Notes: generated by a model not told the origin, from the sequence alone. A stretch of DNA of 64,000 nt from Limnochorda sp. LNt (GCF_035593265.1 NZ_CP141614.1:2897641-2961640), one strand, 5' to 3'. Positions 16,601 to 25,848 are shown, counted from the first letter of the stretch. Numbers and translations: made by a program.

Positions 16601-17980
16601 ATGGGTGCCCGACTCACCGTTGCGCGCCGGGCAGCGGCCCTGGCCGTGGATGCCGCGGTCGACTACCTGATGCCGGACCCCGGCGCGCGAGCCGAGCGGC
16701 TTCTCGATGTCGTGGGTCACTTCGTGCGCGAGCCAGGCCACCGGCAGCGCTTCGAGGCGTTCCGGCGCCGGGTAAGCGGCGACCCGGCCGTGCAGGCGCA
16801 TGCACGGCGCATCCTGACCAATCCCACCATGGTCAAGCGCGTCGCCACCAACTGGGCCATCAACCAGCTCCTCCTCGCCCCCGCCCAGCGCCGCGAAGCC
16901 GCCCGCCGCCACGGCATCCACGTACCGACGTTTCTCCTCATCGACCCTACCTCGGCCTGCAACCTGCGCTGCAAGGGCTGCTGGGCCGGTGGTTACCGGC
17001 GGGGTCCCAGCCTGAGCCCGGAGCGGTTCGACCGCCTGCTGCACGAGGCCAAAGAGCTCGGCATCTACTGGTTCGTGCTGTCGGGCGGGGAGCCGTTCGC
17101 CTACAAGCCCCTGCTCGACGTGGTGGAGCGCCATCCCGACGCTAGCTTCATGGCCTACACCAACGGCACGCTCATCACCGACGCCATCGCCGACCGCCTG
17201 GCCCGCATCGGCTCCTTCTCCCCCGCCATCAGCCTGGAGGGCTGGCGGGAGCAGACCGACGCCCGCCGGGGCGCGGGGGTCTTCGACCAGGTCGTGGCCG
17301 CGATGGACCGGCTCCGGGAGCGAGGCGTCATCTTCGGCGCCTCCGTCACAGTCACCAGCCACAACGTCGACATCCTCTTCTCCGACGCCTTCATCGACTT
17401 CCTCATCGAGAAGGGCGCGGCATACCTGTGGAGCTTCCACTACGTGCCCGTCGGCCCCGACGCCGACCTCTCCCTGATGCTGAGGGCAGAGCAGCGGGCG
17501 TGGCTCGTGCGGCGGGTCAACGAGCTGCGGCGGACCCGGCCGATGTTCATCGCGGACTTTTGGAACGACGGCCACTTCACCCAGGGGTGCATCGCGGGCG
17601 GCCGCTTCTACGCTCACATCACACCGGCCGGGGACGTCGAACCGTGCGCGTTCGTCCACTTCGCGACGCACAACATCAACGACTGCTCGCTGGTGGAAGC
17701 CCTCAAGAGCCCGCTGTTCGCAGCCTATCAGCGGCGCATCCCGTTCAATGCCAACCACTACGCGCCCTGCCCCATCATCGACCGGCCCGAGGCGCTCCGG
17801 GAGATGGTGGCCGAGAGCGGTGCCCGGCCCACGCACGAGGGCGCGCAGCGGCTGCTGGAGGGCGAGCGGGCGGCCTTCCTGGACCGGCTCTCGGCAGCCT
17901 GGCGGGAGACGGCAACGCGGCTGGAGGCCGAGGACCTCGAAGCGGACAAGCAGCGGCATCTGGTCACAGCCGGGCACTGA
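16601..17980 (+). CDS. radical SAM protein with SPASM-like C-terminal cysteines
   Basis: 459 residues. An N-terminal helical region of about 105 residues precedes the radical-SAM barrel. The [4Fe-4S] motif CNLRCKGC is at about 120-127, followed by the GGEPF motif and TNGTLIT. The C-terminal part has spaced cysteines (GCIAGGRFYAHITPAGDVEP then C, later YAPCPI) resembling a SPASM auxiliary cluster. Such enzymes modify peptides, lipids or cofactors; the substrate is not evident and no precursor-peptide gene is visible nearby. ATG 16601 follows GGAAGGGG; GTG 16544 in the same frame overlaps the arsR-family stop. Confidence 0.87.
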   Translation: MGARLTVARRAAALAVDAAVDYLMPDPGARAERLLDVVGHFVREPGHRQRFEAFRRRVSGDPAVQAHARRILTNPTMVKRVATNWAINQLLLAPAQRREAARRHGIHVPTFLLIDPTSACNLRCKGCWAGGYRRGPSLSPERFDRLLHEAKELGIYWFVLSGGEPFAYKPLLDVVERHPDASFMAYTNGTLITDAIADRLARIGSFSPAISLEGWREQTDARRGAGVFDQVVAAMDRLRERGVIFGASVTVTSHNVDILFSDAFIDFLIEKGAAYLWSFHYVPVGPDADLSLMLRAEQRAWLVRRVNELRRTRPMFIADFWNDGHFTQGCIAGGRFYAHITPAGDVEPCAFVHFATHNINDCSLVEALKSPLFAAYQRRIPFNANHYAPCPIIDRPEALREMVAESGARPTHEGAQRLLEGERAAFLDRLSAAWRETATRLEAEDLEADKQRHLVTAGH

Positions 17981-18000
17981 GGTGCGGGCAACCGCACAGG

Positions 18001-18027
18001 GGGCGGCCTGCCAGTGGCGGGCCGCCC
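18001..18027 (+). terminator. GC-rich hairpin after the radical SAM gene
   Basis: GGGCGGCC at 18001-18008 pairs perfectly with GGCCGCCC at 18020-18027 around an 11-nt loop, 20 bp after the stop. There is no T-run, so intrinsic termination is uncertain. The rest of 17981-18331 (about 350 bp) shows no gene; it probably contains the promoter of the sugar-kinase operon. Confidence 0.4.
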
Positions 18028-18331
18028 TCCGAATCGCCGCAGCATCGGCAGGGCGTCCGCGCCCGCCGTGCTGGCTCCCGCAAGCGCCTGCGGGGCGTGC
18101 ATAACGACCAGCAGGAGGCCCCCGACCAGCACGCTCGCGTCCTCCCCGAGTCGCAGGGGATGCACCGCGGCCCGTCGAAGCTGCCAGACTGGCTGTCACG
18201 GTTTCAAGCCGGGGCTGCTCCTGACCCCGTTCGCCCGCCACGTCCTGCCGGGCTCCGGATGAGGTTCCGGTCTCCAACGTTCGAAGTGGCCAACCGGTTG
18301 GTCTCCCGGCGTCAGGAGGTAGAGCCAGGGG

Positions 18332-19894
18332 ATGCATCCTCGAGCGGTGCTCGTCGGCATCGACATCGGCACCACCAACTGGAAGGTGGTCGCCTACGAT
18401 GAGAACGGCACGCAGCTTGCCCGTTTCAGGCGCCCGGTCATCGTGCACGAGGAGCCCGGCGGCAGGGCCTGCTACGACCCCGAGGAGGTGTGGGGGTTCG
18501 TCGTCGAGGGGTTGCAGGAGGTGGCTCGCCAGTTGGGACCCGAGAGGGCCCGCCGCGTGGCCGGCATGGCTGTCACCTCCATGGGCGAAGCCGGCGTGCT
18601 CGTCGACGAAGCCGGCCGGCCGCTGTACCCCGCCATCGCGTGGTTCGACCCCCGGACCGAGCCGCAGGGGCGGTTCTGGCGGCAACGGGTCGATCCCTAC
18701 CGGGTCTACGAGGTGACGGGGTTTCCGCCCCAGTACATCGCCTCCATCAACAAGATGATGTGGATCCGCCAGCATCGCCCCGAGCTCTTCGCCCGGGCGC
18801 GCCGCTGGCTCTGCATGGCCGACTACGTCGCCTTCCGACTCAGCGGGGAGCAGGCGATGGACTTCTCCCTGGCGTGCCGCACCATGGCCTTCGACATCCG
18901 GCGCAGGACGTGGTCCAACTACCTGCTGAGCCTGGCCGGCATCGACCCGTCGCTGTTGCCGCCGGCAGTGCCGAGCGGCACGGCCCTCGGGCGCTTGCGC
19001 CGGGAGGTGGCGGCGATCACGGGGCTGCCGGAGTCGGCCGTGGTGGCCGCAGGAGGCCAGGACCACTGGTGCGGAGCCCTGGCCAGCGGTATCGTCGCGC
19101 CGGGAGACGCGCTGGATTCCGTGGGGACGGCGGAGGCCATCATCGTCGTCCTGGATCGGCCGGTGTTCAGCCGGGAGCTCTTCGAATCGGGCTTCGCCGT
19201 GGGATGCCACGTGGTGCCGGACCGCTACTACGCCGTCGGGGCGCTGCAGGCAGCGGGCGGCACCGTGGAGTGGCTGCGGGCGACGCTGGGCGAACAGGAG
19301 GAGGCGGCAGCTCGCCAGGCGGACGAGGACACCGACGGGGTCTACCGGCGGCTGATGGCCCTCGCCGAGCAGGCGCCGCCCGGGAGCCGAGGGCTGCTCT
19401 TCCTGCCGCACCTGCGGGGAGCCGTCGTCCCGCCCGACGGGTCGTCCAAGGGGGCCTGGGTGGGGCTACGCCCTTACCACCGGCGCGCCGAGATGGTGCG
19501 GGCGGCCGTGGAGGGGCTGGCCCACGAGTTCGCCCGCATCGTCCGCCGGCTGGGCGAGCTGACGGACACGCCCGCCCGCCGGGTAGCGGCCATCGGGGGC
19601 GGTGCCCGCAACGACCTGTGGCTGCAGCTCAAGGCCGACATAAGCGGGCTCCCGCTGGAGGTGCCGGCCATCGAGGAGGCGACGACGCTGGGGGCCGCGC
19701 TCCTGGGCGGGGTGGCAGCCGGCATCTGGAGCGACCCGATCGAAGCCGCCCGCCACGTACAGCGGGTCTCCCGCACGGTGACGCCCCGGCCCGAGATGAC
19801 GCAACGCTACCGCCCTTACCACGAGCTGTACGAGCAGCTCTATCCGACGCTGGCCGGCCTGCACGCCCGACTCGAAGGGCTGGCGACGGACTGA
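18332..19894 (+). CDS. FGGY-family carbohydrate kinase
   Basis: 520 residues with both FGGY lobes. Phosphate-1 loop GIDIGTTNWKVV is at about 9-20; the N-lobe has MADYVAFRLSGEQAMDFSLA; the C-lobe has GGQDHWCGALASG, then DSVGTAEA and the adenosine-binding VAAIGGGARNDLWLQLKADI. The family phosphorylates pentoses, pentitols or glycerol; this sequence resembles xylulokinase/YoaC-like members but the exact sugar is not decidable. ATG 18332 follows AGGAGGT. It heads an operon with a cupin isomerase (33 bp on) and an aldolase beyond an inserted IS, a kinase-isomerase-aldolase catabolic set. Confidence 0.88.
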   Translation: MHPRAVLVGIDIGTTNWKVVAYDENGTQLARFRRPVIVHEEPGGRACYDPEEVWGFVVEGLQEVARQLGPERARRVAGMAVTSMGEAGVLVDEAGRPLYPAIAWFDPRTEPQGRFWRQRVDPYRVYEVTGFPPQYIASINKMMWIRQHRPELFARARRWLCMADYVAFRLSGEQAMDFSLACRTMAFDIRRRTWSNYLLSLAGIDPSLLPPAVPSGTALGRLRREVAAITGLPESAVVAAGGQDHWCGALASGIVAPGDALDSVGTAEAIIVVLDRPVFSRELFESGFAVGCHVVPDRYYAVGALQAAGGTVEWLRATLGEQEEAAARQADEDTDGVYRRLMALAEQAPPGSRGLLFLPHLRGAVVPPDGSSKGAWVGLRPYHRRAEMVRAAVEGLAHEFARIVRRLGELTDTPARRVAAIGGGARNDLWLQLKADISGLPLEVPAIEEATTLGAALLGGVAAGIWSDPIEAARHVQRVSRTVTPRPEMTQRYRPYHELYEQLYPTLAGLHARLEGLATD

Positions 19895-19926
19895 CGACAG
19901 ACTGTCCTGCGGGGGGTGTCCTGTCG

Positions 19927-21162
19927 GTGGTCGATGACCTGAGGAGCCGACTTCGGCGGACTCTCGAGCGCCAGCGCGGCGTGGTCTTCTCCCAACCGGC
20001 CTTGGTAGGCCGATCCATGTACACCGGGCGAGATATCATCGCCAACAACAGCCGGTTCGCTCCTGGCTACCAGGACCATCGGGGCTACGTGCCCGTCGAG
20101 TGGTGGATCATGTCCATGACGCCTGCGGGCAACGACCTTTCCGAGCCGGGCGAGGGCGTGACCCGCCTCGTCCTGGACGATGGCGACCCGGTACCCCTCG
20201 ACGAGGCGGCGGCTGCCGCCGGGGACGTCCTGTTCGGCGAGTACCTGGCGCGCTGGCCGCTGACCAAGGTACTCGACATCGGGGGTGAGCCCGTGGTGCC
20301 CGGCTTCGGGGCGTCGCCCGGGGCGGGGGCGGGGCAAGGAGTGCAGGCCGAAGTCGAGCCGGAGGTGCCGCCGATCCCCTTCCACGTCCACTCCGGCGAG
20401 GTGGTGGACGGGCGCATCCGCCCACCCGGCAAGCTGGAGGCGTACTTCTTCCTGCCCGTGGACGTCCCGCCGTACCACCGGGACCTGGGCCGCGTCATCT
20501 CGCGGCTCGGCCTCAAGCCAGGCACCACCCGGGAGAGTGTGCTGGCGGCATTGAGGCAGTTTGGCTCAAGCGACGCCATGTACGCGCTCGGCGTCCCCTA
20601 TGAAGTGCGTCCCTATGAGGGCTGGACCATCCCGCCCGGCACGCTCCATGCGCCGGGGCCGTGGCCGACGTTCGAGATTCAACTGCCCCAGGACGACTTC
20701 AACTTCGCCGCCTGGAGACTGGGCGTCCGGCTCAGCGGCGCCGAGCTCGATGAGTTGCGCCAGCGGATGATGTTGAGGGGATTGCGCGACGAGGAGGAGT
20801 TCCTGCGGCAGGCCGTCGACTGGGAGACTTCGGTGGATCCCCGCTTCGAGGAGAGGTTGCACCGCAAGGCACAGGTGCTGGAATCGGGCCCCTGGGGCCG
20901 ACGGCTGCGGATCTTCTTCGACCGCTTCTACGGCGAGGGCCTCGAGATCGAGCCGCACCGGCGCTACGTCCGCCCGGCCGATCCGAGACCCTGGGCAGGC
21001 ATCGTGTGGAGCGGCGAGGGTCAGCTCAACGGATGCCGCATCGGGGTGCGGGGGACGGACGCCGGAAGTGAGTTCCTCGTGACCCCCGGTCACGAGGCCG
21101 TGCTGGAAAACGACGGCGAGGTGACCCTGCGGGTCTACACCGTCTTCCCGTTCGCGGCGTGA
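19927..21162 (+). CDS. class I mannose-6-phosphate-isomerase-like cupin protein
   Basis: 411 residues. The cupin metal site is suggested by PFHVHSGEVVDGR (two His) and KLEAYFFLP (Glu), with the partner His in PPGTLHAPGPWPTFEIQLPQ. The arrangement matches ManA-type isomerases and other sugar isomerases of this fold. The C-terminal part contains a second beta-rich segment (GCRIGVRGTDAGSEFLVTPG). The GTG start follows a GGGGGGTG site 33 bp after the kinase stop. It probably interconverts an aldose and ketose in the same pathway as the kinase. Substrate unknown. Confidence 0.75.
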   Translation: MVDDLRSRLRRTLERQRGVVFSQPALVGRSMYTGRDIIANNSRFAPGYQDHRGYVPVEWWIMSMTPAGNDLSEPGEGVTRLVLDDGDPVPLDEAAAAAGDVLFGEYLARWPLTKVLDIGGEPVVPGFGASPGAGAGQGVQAEVEPEVPPIPFHVHSGEVVDGRIRPPGKLEAYFFLPVDVPPYHRDLGRVISRLGLKPGTTRESVLAALRQFGSSDAMYALGVPYEVRPYEGWTIPPGTLHAPGPWPTFEIQLPQDDFNFAAWRLGVRLSGAELDELRQRMMLRGLRDEEEFLRQAVDWETSVDPRFEERLHRKAQVLESGPWGRRLRIFFDRFYGEGLEIEPHRRYVRPADPRPWAGIVWSGEGQLNGCRIGVRGTDAGSEFLVTPGHEAVLENDGEVTLRVYTVFPFAA

Positions 21163-21330
21163 CGAGACACGATGAAGGAACGAGCGGCGCCGACGCAGAT
21201 GGCCCCGACTGGCGTTGTACAGTAAGTGGCCACAACCCGCCCCCACCCGCACGGTGCGAAGCGGGTTTGCGGGCCATTCCCCGTAGAAAAACGCGGATGC
21301 GCGTAGACACAACCACAAAAGATGTAGCTA

Positions 21331-21359
21331 TTGACACAGCGTGGTAAACGAGTTACGAT
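21331..21359 (+). promoter_or_regulatory. ISalpha transposase promoter
   Basis: TTGACA (21331-21336), a 17-bp spacer, then TACGAT (21354-21359) form a near-consensus sigma-A promoter. The start codon at 21369 lies only 9 bp past the -10 box, so the transcript would be leaderless or nearly so. The same arrangement is present in copy 2. Confidence 0.75.
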
Positions 21360-21368
21360 GTAGGCACG

Positions 21369-23024
21369 ATGTACGTGCGCACCGTCACTTCCAAGGGCAT
21401 CCAATACGCCCAGCTTGCCCATAACGTCCGGGACCCCAAGACTGGACAGCCCCGGGCCCAGGTGCTGTACACCTTCGGCCGGGTCGACCAGCTCGACCTG
21501 GACGCGCTGCGCCGCCTGGTGCGCAGCATCGCCCGGTTCCTGCCCCCCGACGAGCAGGCCCAACTGCAGAAGGATCTCGGCATGGAGTGGCCCTTTCGGT
21601 ACCTGGGCTCCCTGAAGCTGGGCGGGACGTGGCTTTTGGACGGGCTGTGGCGGCGGCTGGGCATCCAGAAGACCTTGCAGCGCCTGCTCAAAGCGCGCCA
21701 CTACCAGACCCCCATCGAGCGGCTCCTCTTCGCCATGGTGGCCAACCGGGCCCTGGCGCCGTCCAGCAAGCTGGCCATCGAGAAGTGGGTGGCGCAGGAC
21801 GTCTACATCGACCAGCTGCCCGCGGTGGAAGTCCACCAGCTCTACCGGGCCATGGACTTTCTGCTGGAGGCTGCCGAGGCGATCCAGCGCGAGGTCTTCT
21901 GGACGCTGGCCAACCTCTTCAACCTCGAAGTGGACGTCATCTTCTTCGATACGACGACGGCGTACTTCGAAATTGAGGGCGAGGACGCCGACGGGTTGCG
22001 CCGCTGGGGGCACAGCGCCGATGATCATCCGAAGATGGCCCAGGTGGTCATCGGCTTGGCCGTGACCCGGGACGGCATCCCGGTCCGCTGCTGGGTCTGG
22101 CCCGGCAACACCGGCGACCAGAACGTCGTGGCCGAGGTCAAACGGGATCTCAACGGCTGGAAGCTCAACCGGGTGGTCGTGGTGTTGGACACGGGCTTCA
22201 ACTCCGAGGCGAACCGCCGCATCCTGCAGGGCGCCGGCGATCACTACATCATCGGGGAGAAGTTGCGGGTGGGCCCCCAGGGGGTGCCCGCGGAGGCGCT
22301 GCGCCGGGCGGCAAGTACCGCAGGCTTCCCGACGGGCTGGAGATCAAGGAGGTCGTGGTCGGAGGGGATAGCGCCGCCCGCCGGCGCTTCGTCATCGTCC
22401 GCAACCCCGAGGAGGCCGAGCGGGACCGCCAGAAGCGGGAGTCCATCCTGGCCGAGCTTCGCCAGCGGCTCGAAGCGCTCAAACAGAAGCAGGGCGAGGC
22501 GCATACCAAGGCAGCCTGCGAGCTGCGGGCCCACGAGACCTTCGGCCGCTACCTGCGCCAGACGTGGGCGCGCGACTGGTCATCGACGCGGCCAAGGTTC
22601 GCCGAGAAGCCGCCCTCGACGGGAAGTTCGTGATCAGCAGCTCCGACGACTTTTGCCCGCCGAAGACCTGGTCTACGGCTACAAGCAACTCTGGCAGGTG
22701 GAACGGGTGCACCGGGACCTGAAGCACACGGTCGACGTCCGGCCGATGTACCACCGGCTCGACGACCGCATCCGGTCCCACGTGCTGCTGTGCTGGCTGG
22801 CCCTCCTCATGATCCGGGTGGCCGAGAACGAGACGGGCCAGACCTGGCGACAGATGCGGGATCTGGTCGCCCCCATCGACGTGGGCCGCCACGCCACCGC
22901 CCACGGCGAGGTCTGGCAGGTCCGCCCCCTCACCGAAGAGCAGAAGGCGCTGTTTCAGGCCCTGAAGGTCGACCGACCGCCCCACTACCTGAAGATTGTG
23001 ACGCCCACCCGAAAAACGGCGTAG
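21369..23024 (+). pseudogene. ISalpha transposase, copy 1, frameshifted
   Basis: An IS1634-type DDE transposase read without stops as 551 residues, but compared with the 552-residue copy at 48435 three one-base deletions occur: in a G-run at about 22306, a G-run at about 22566 and a T-run at about 22650. Between the first and third the protein is read in wrong frames (about 110 residues), including the region ahead of the catalytic Glu segment GYKQLWQVERVHRDLKH. The net loss of three bases restores the frame. The protein should be inactive unless these are sequencing errors. Confidence 0.88.
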
Positions 23025-23160
23025 ATACAACCGCTTTGTCCACCTCAGCCCTTATAGATCCCGTCATGTCGCTCTTTGTCACCTTGAATTGTCGCTACGA
23101 GCTGTTCAACGCCAGCCCGAGCCGAAGCGGCGCCCTGGCTTGAAAGGAGTCCGCGATCCC

Positions 23161-24039
23161 ATGCAGTCATCGCAATCGTCCAACCAGGCAACCCGGCAAG
23201 TTGCCGCCGCCCTGCCCGAGACCCGGTACAGGCCGCCCCTTCAGGCGGGCAAGCTCTTGCGGATGAGCCGGCTCTTCAACCCGAGGTCGGGGCGCAGCGT
23301 CATCGTGGCGATGGATCACGGCATCCTCGGGCGCCCGGAGGGGCTCGAGCACCTGGAGAGGACCCTGGAGCTCCTCCTGCCGCTGCAGCCCGAAGGCGTG
23401 CTGCTCAACGCAGGCATCCTGCCCCGCATCGCGCCTCGCCTGGCCAGGCGGGCAGGGCCGGCCGTAGTGGTCGGCCTCAATCTGCACATCACGTCGACCA
23501 TGCCACACTCAGCAGCCATCGGCTAGCAGCACAGGGCCCTCGCGTCGCTCGAGCAGGCCGTGGCGCTGGCTGCCGACGCGGTCAAGCTGCTGTTGATCTT
23601 CGGTGACGAGAGCCTCGAGGCGTTCGCGGACAACCTGGCCTTCGTCGCCGCCACGGTCGAGTCTTCGCAACGCCTGGGCATGCCCGTGATGGTGGAGCCC
23701 ACCCTGTGGACCTACCCTGGCCGGGCGCCCAGGCCCCTCACCGTCGAGCAGCTCGCCCACATGGCGCGAGTCACGGCAGAGCTGGGGGCTGACATCCTCA
23801 AGGTGCCGTTCGTGCCGCCGGCGGATGCGTACCGCTCCATCGTCGAGGAGAGCCCGGTGCCTGTCATGATCCTGGGGGGCGTGCGCAGCCGGAGCACGGC
23901 GGACGTCGTCGAGGTGGCACGCCAGGCGGTAGGGGCCGGCGCGGCAGGGCTGGTCTTCGGGCGCAACGTCTGGCAGCACGACGACCCGGCGGGCGTGCTG
24001 GCGCAGCTGCTCGAAGTGGTGCACGGCAGGACGGCGTAG
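23161..24039 (+). pseudogene. class I aldolase (DeoC/FbaB/LacD-like), interrupted by an amber codon
   Basis: A 293-codon frame from ATG 23161 (AAAGGAG upstream) for a DhnA/FbaB-type class I aldolase: SGRSVIVAMDHGILG near 42-56 and a barrel ending with PVPVMILGGVRSRS and GAAGLVFGRNVWQH. Two ORFs in the same frame are separated by one TAG at 23524-23526, where GGC-TAG-CAG suggests a CAG-to-TAG change. The Schiff-base Lys is probably in DAVKLLLIFGDE or DILKVPFVPP, both past the stop. ISalpha sits 45 bp upstream, cutting it from the kinase and isomerase. Expression of full-length aldolase would require suppression; a sequencing error is the alternative. Confidence 0.82.
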
Positions 24040-24048
24040 GTGGTGGGG

Positions 24049-24072
24049 GTGCCGGCCTCTGGCCCCCGGCAC
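24049..24072 (+). terminator. hairpin after aldolase gene
   Basis: GTGCCGG (24049-24055) pairs with CCGGCAC (24066-24072) around a 10-nt loop, 10 bp after the aldolase stop. No T-run follows. It probably separates this operon from the convergent restriction-modification genes. Confidence 0.4.
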
Positions 24073-24092
24073 GCGGTCGAGGGGAGGAGGCC

Positions 24093-24818
24093 TCATGTGT
24101 CGCGACCGGGCACCTCCTCCCCAACACGCAACCCCGGTACGTGTTCAAAGAGCCGTGGGTAGTGGATCAAGATGCGTGATGCGGTGTCGGCAGACGCGGT
24201 TCGTGCTGACCTGGTACCACGCCGGTCCGCCGTTGGCAGCTTGCAGGGGATGACCCACTCAGACTGTTCGGATGCAAAGCGAACTAGGCACCGACGTGAT
24301 ATCTGTAGGGCGTCTGTCGTCGGCTTGAGGCACTCGCACCCGTGTTCCTTCCACCACCGAAGCTCCGGGTCTGCGTATACGATCCCCACGTCTTCCGAAA
24401 GCAGAAAGAGAGTAGCTGCCTTCCACCGCTCTATCGAAGGGGTGTTACCCCCCATCACATTAACGAGCCTTGTGCCTTGCCCCTTCTTAAGGAGGGCCTT
24501 GACGGAATAACCGCTACTATCATCGTCATCGAACAAGAGATCAAAGTCGGTGTCAAGGCCACCCTTATGGCGGACGTTAACACCAGCCGCGCGTAGCACT
24601 GCCCCGAGAATGATCTCAATGACTCCGCCTACAACAAACCGGTTCTCCCTCAAAGCCGTATCATATTCCTCAAACACCTCCGCGATGGCCTTCTCAAACT
24701 CCCCCAATATTACAGCGTTTTCGCCTGACGCCAAGTAGTCCCGAAGACGCTGAAACCCTTCACGTTCCTTCGAATAACTCTTCTTGTTGCCTTGCACCCT
24801 TCGCTCTCCCTCCCACAT
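24093..24818 (-). CDS. probable type II restriction endonuclease
   Basis: About 241 residues from ATG 24818 (GTG 24797 and ATG 24902 are alternatives). A PD-(D/E)XK-like pattern can be traced: Glu68 in GGVIEIILGAVLRAAG, Asp91/Asp93 in LDTDFDLLF, and Lys107 in GYSVKALLKKGQGTRL. Immediately downstream is VNVMGGNTPSIERWKAATLF. The gene overlaps the 3' end of the methyltransferase upstream by about 60 bp, a classic type II arrangement in which the methylase is translated first. Base composition is less GC-rich than its neighbours, suggesting recent acquisition. I cannot name the recognition site; the nuclease call rests on the motif and context. Confidence 0.65.
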   Translation of the reverse strand: MWEGERRVQGNKKSYSKEREGFQRLRDYLASGENAVILGEFEKAIAEVFEEYDTALRENRFVVGGVIEIILGAVLRAAGVNVRHKGGLDTDFDLLFDDDDSSGYSVKALLKKGQGTRLVNVMGGNTPSIERWKAATLFLLSEDVGIVYADPELRWWKEHGCECLKPTTDALQISRRCLVRFASEQSEWVIPCKLPTADRRGTRSARTASADTASRILIHYPRLFEHVPGLRVGEEVPGRDT

Positions 24819-25848
24819 TGTGGATGGCACCGGACTTCGGCGTAGTGGCAAGGCCTGATCCGTGACGTGTTCGGCTAGTCCTTCTTGTCTTATCGAGCGC
24901 ATCTAGCGGCGCGTTCAGAGACACCTTAGCGAACTGGGCGACGAGTTGCTCCGACCTCACGGCAAGTGGCTCGGTCAGGCGACGATATGCGTAATGCACA
25001 TATGTGTCAACAATATCGTAGCCGACCGCGTGGCGACCGAGAGCCAAAGCTACCTTTGAGGTTTGCCCAGACCCGAGAAACGGATCCAGGACGACGTCGC
25101 CTGGATACGAGTATAGCTGGATCAGGCGAAAGGCAAGGTCCTCAGGAAACGGACATGGATGCTGAATGGTCCCAGGTGGAACAGGCGCAACGTGCCAGAC
25201 ATTGTTGGCGATTTCTCTAGTGAAAAGCGCCCCAACAGCCACTCGGCCGGCCTCAAAATAGCCGTTTCGGCTGTGCTTGTAGATGGGATCTCCCGGCTTG
25301 CGGAAGATCAGGATGTACTCCGTCATGATATTCGGGTGGAAATAGCCAGGATACGGGCGCTGGATGAAGACCCCAGCCCGCTTCACGCCAGCTGTCGTCT
25401 TATGCCATATGATGTCCTGATGAAACAACCAGCCATCCCGTGTCAGCCGACTTACCAAGTCGAAAGGAACGGGGTAGTGCCGTCCGTTTAGCAACACGGT
25501 GCCAACGACGACCGCCAAATACCCACCTGGGCGCGTAACCCTATGTACCTCGCGGAATATCCGGGTAGCCCAGTCCAGGTAGCTCTCGTAGTCATCATAG
25601 CCATTGGCATACGAACGGGTCCGGTAGGATTGGTCCGGATCCACGGAGTGTCGATCATAGTCGATGGCATTCCAGTAAGGAGGGGAGGTCACCGTCAACG
25701 TGACCTCGTCGTCATGGAGCTCCCTCATGGCCTCACTGCTACCTACGAAAAGTCGGGCGACGCACGTACGCCCCTCAACTTCTCGCTCGAATACCAGGGG
25801 TCGCCTGGCGATAGGTTGGTGAGGTTGGTGCCCCGGAGCAGCCGTCAC
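24760..25848 (-). CDS. type II DNA methyltransferase (beta-class, TSPPY)
   Basis: About 362 residues. Catalytic motif IV TSPPYW is near the N-terminus (about 54-59) and SAM motif I, DPFLGSGQT, near 255, the order of beta-class amino-methyltransferases; TSPPY is most often seen in N4-cytosine enzymes. Other conserved pieces are VTRPGGYLAVVVGT and DIIWHKTTAG. GTG 25848 is spaced 7 nt from AGGAGG, whereas ATG 25854 almost touches it, so GTG is preferred. The last 45 residues are Arg/Lys-rich and overlap the nuclease gene. It would protect host DNA from the adjacent endonuclease. Confidence 0.87.
   Translation of the reverse strand: MTAAPGHQPHQPIARRPLVFEREVEGRTCVARLFVGSSEAMRELHDDEVTLTVTSPPYWNAIDYDRHSVDPDQSYRTRSYANGYDDYESYLDWATRIFREVHRVTRPGGYLAVVVGTVLLNGRHYPVPFDLVSRLTRDGWLFHQDIIWHKTTAGVKRAGVFIQRPYPGYFHPNIMTEYILIFRKPGDPIYKHSRNGYFEAGRVAVGALFTREIANNVWHVAPVPPGTIQHPCPFPEDLAFRLIQLYSYPGDVVLDPFLGSGQTSKVALALGRHAVGYDIVDTYVHYAYRRLTEPLAVRSEQLVAQFAKVSLNAPLDALDKTRRTSRTRHGSGLATTPKSGAIHNVGGRAKGARQQEELFEGT

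Larger units (their letters stand above)
21209..23115 (+). mobile_element. ISalpha copy 1 (IS1634-type), 1907 bp
   Basis: Terminal inverted repeats CTGGCGTTG...CAACGCCAG bound the element, flanked by a 5-bp target duplication CCCGA (21204-21208 and 23116-23120). It is nearly identical to ISalpha copy 2 at 48275-50184 (1910 bp); the 3-bp difference equals three single-base deletions in the transposase gene. It has inserted between the isomerase and aldolase genes of a sugar operon. Confidence 0.95.

Noticed and set aside
21303..23034. Short direct repeat (GTAGAYACAACC) flanking the ISalpha transposase gene as true element ends
   Set aside because: The CTGGCGTTG inverted repeats and 5-bp duplications outside it define the ends in both copies; the inner repeat may be chance or a binding site.
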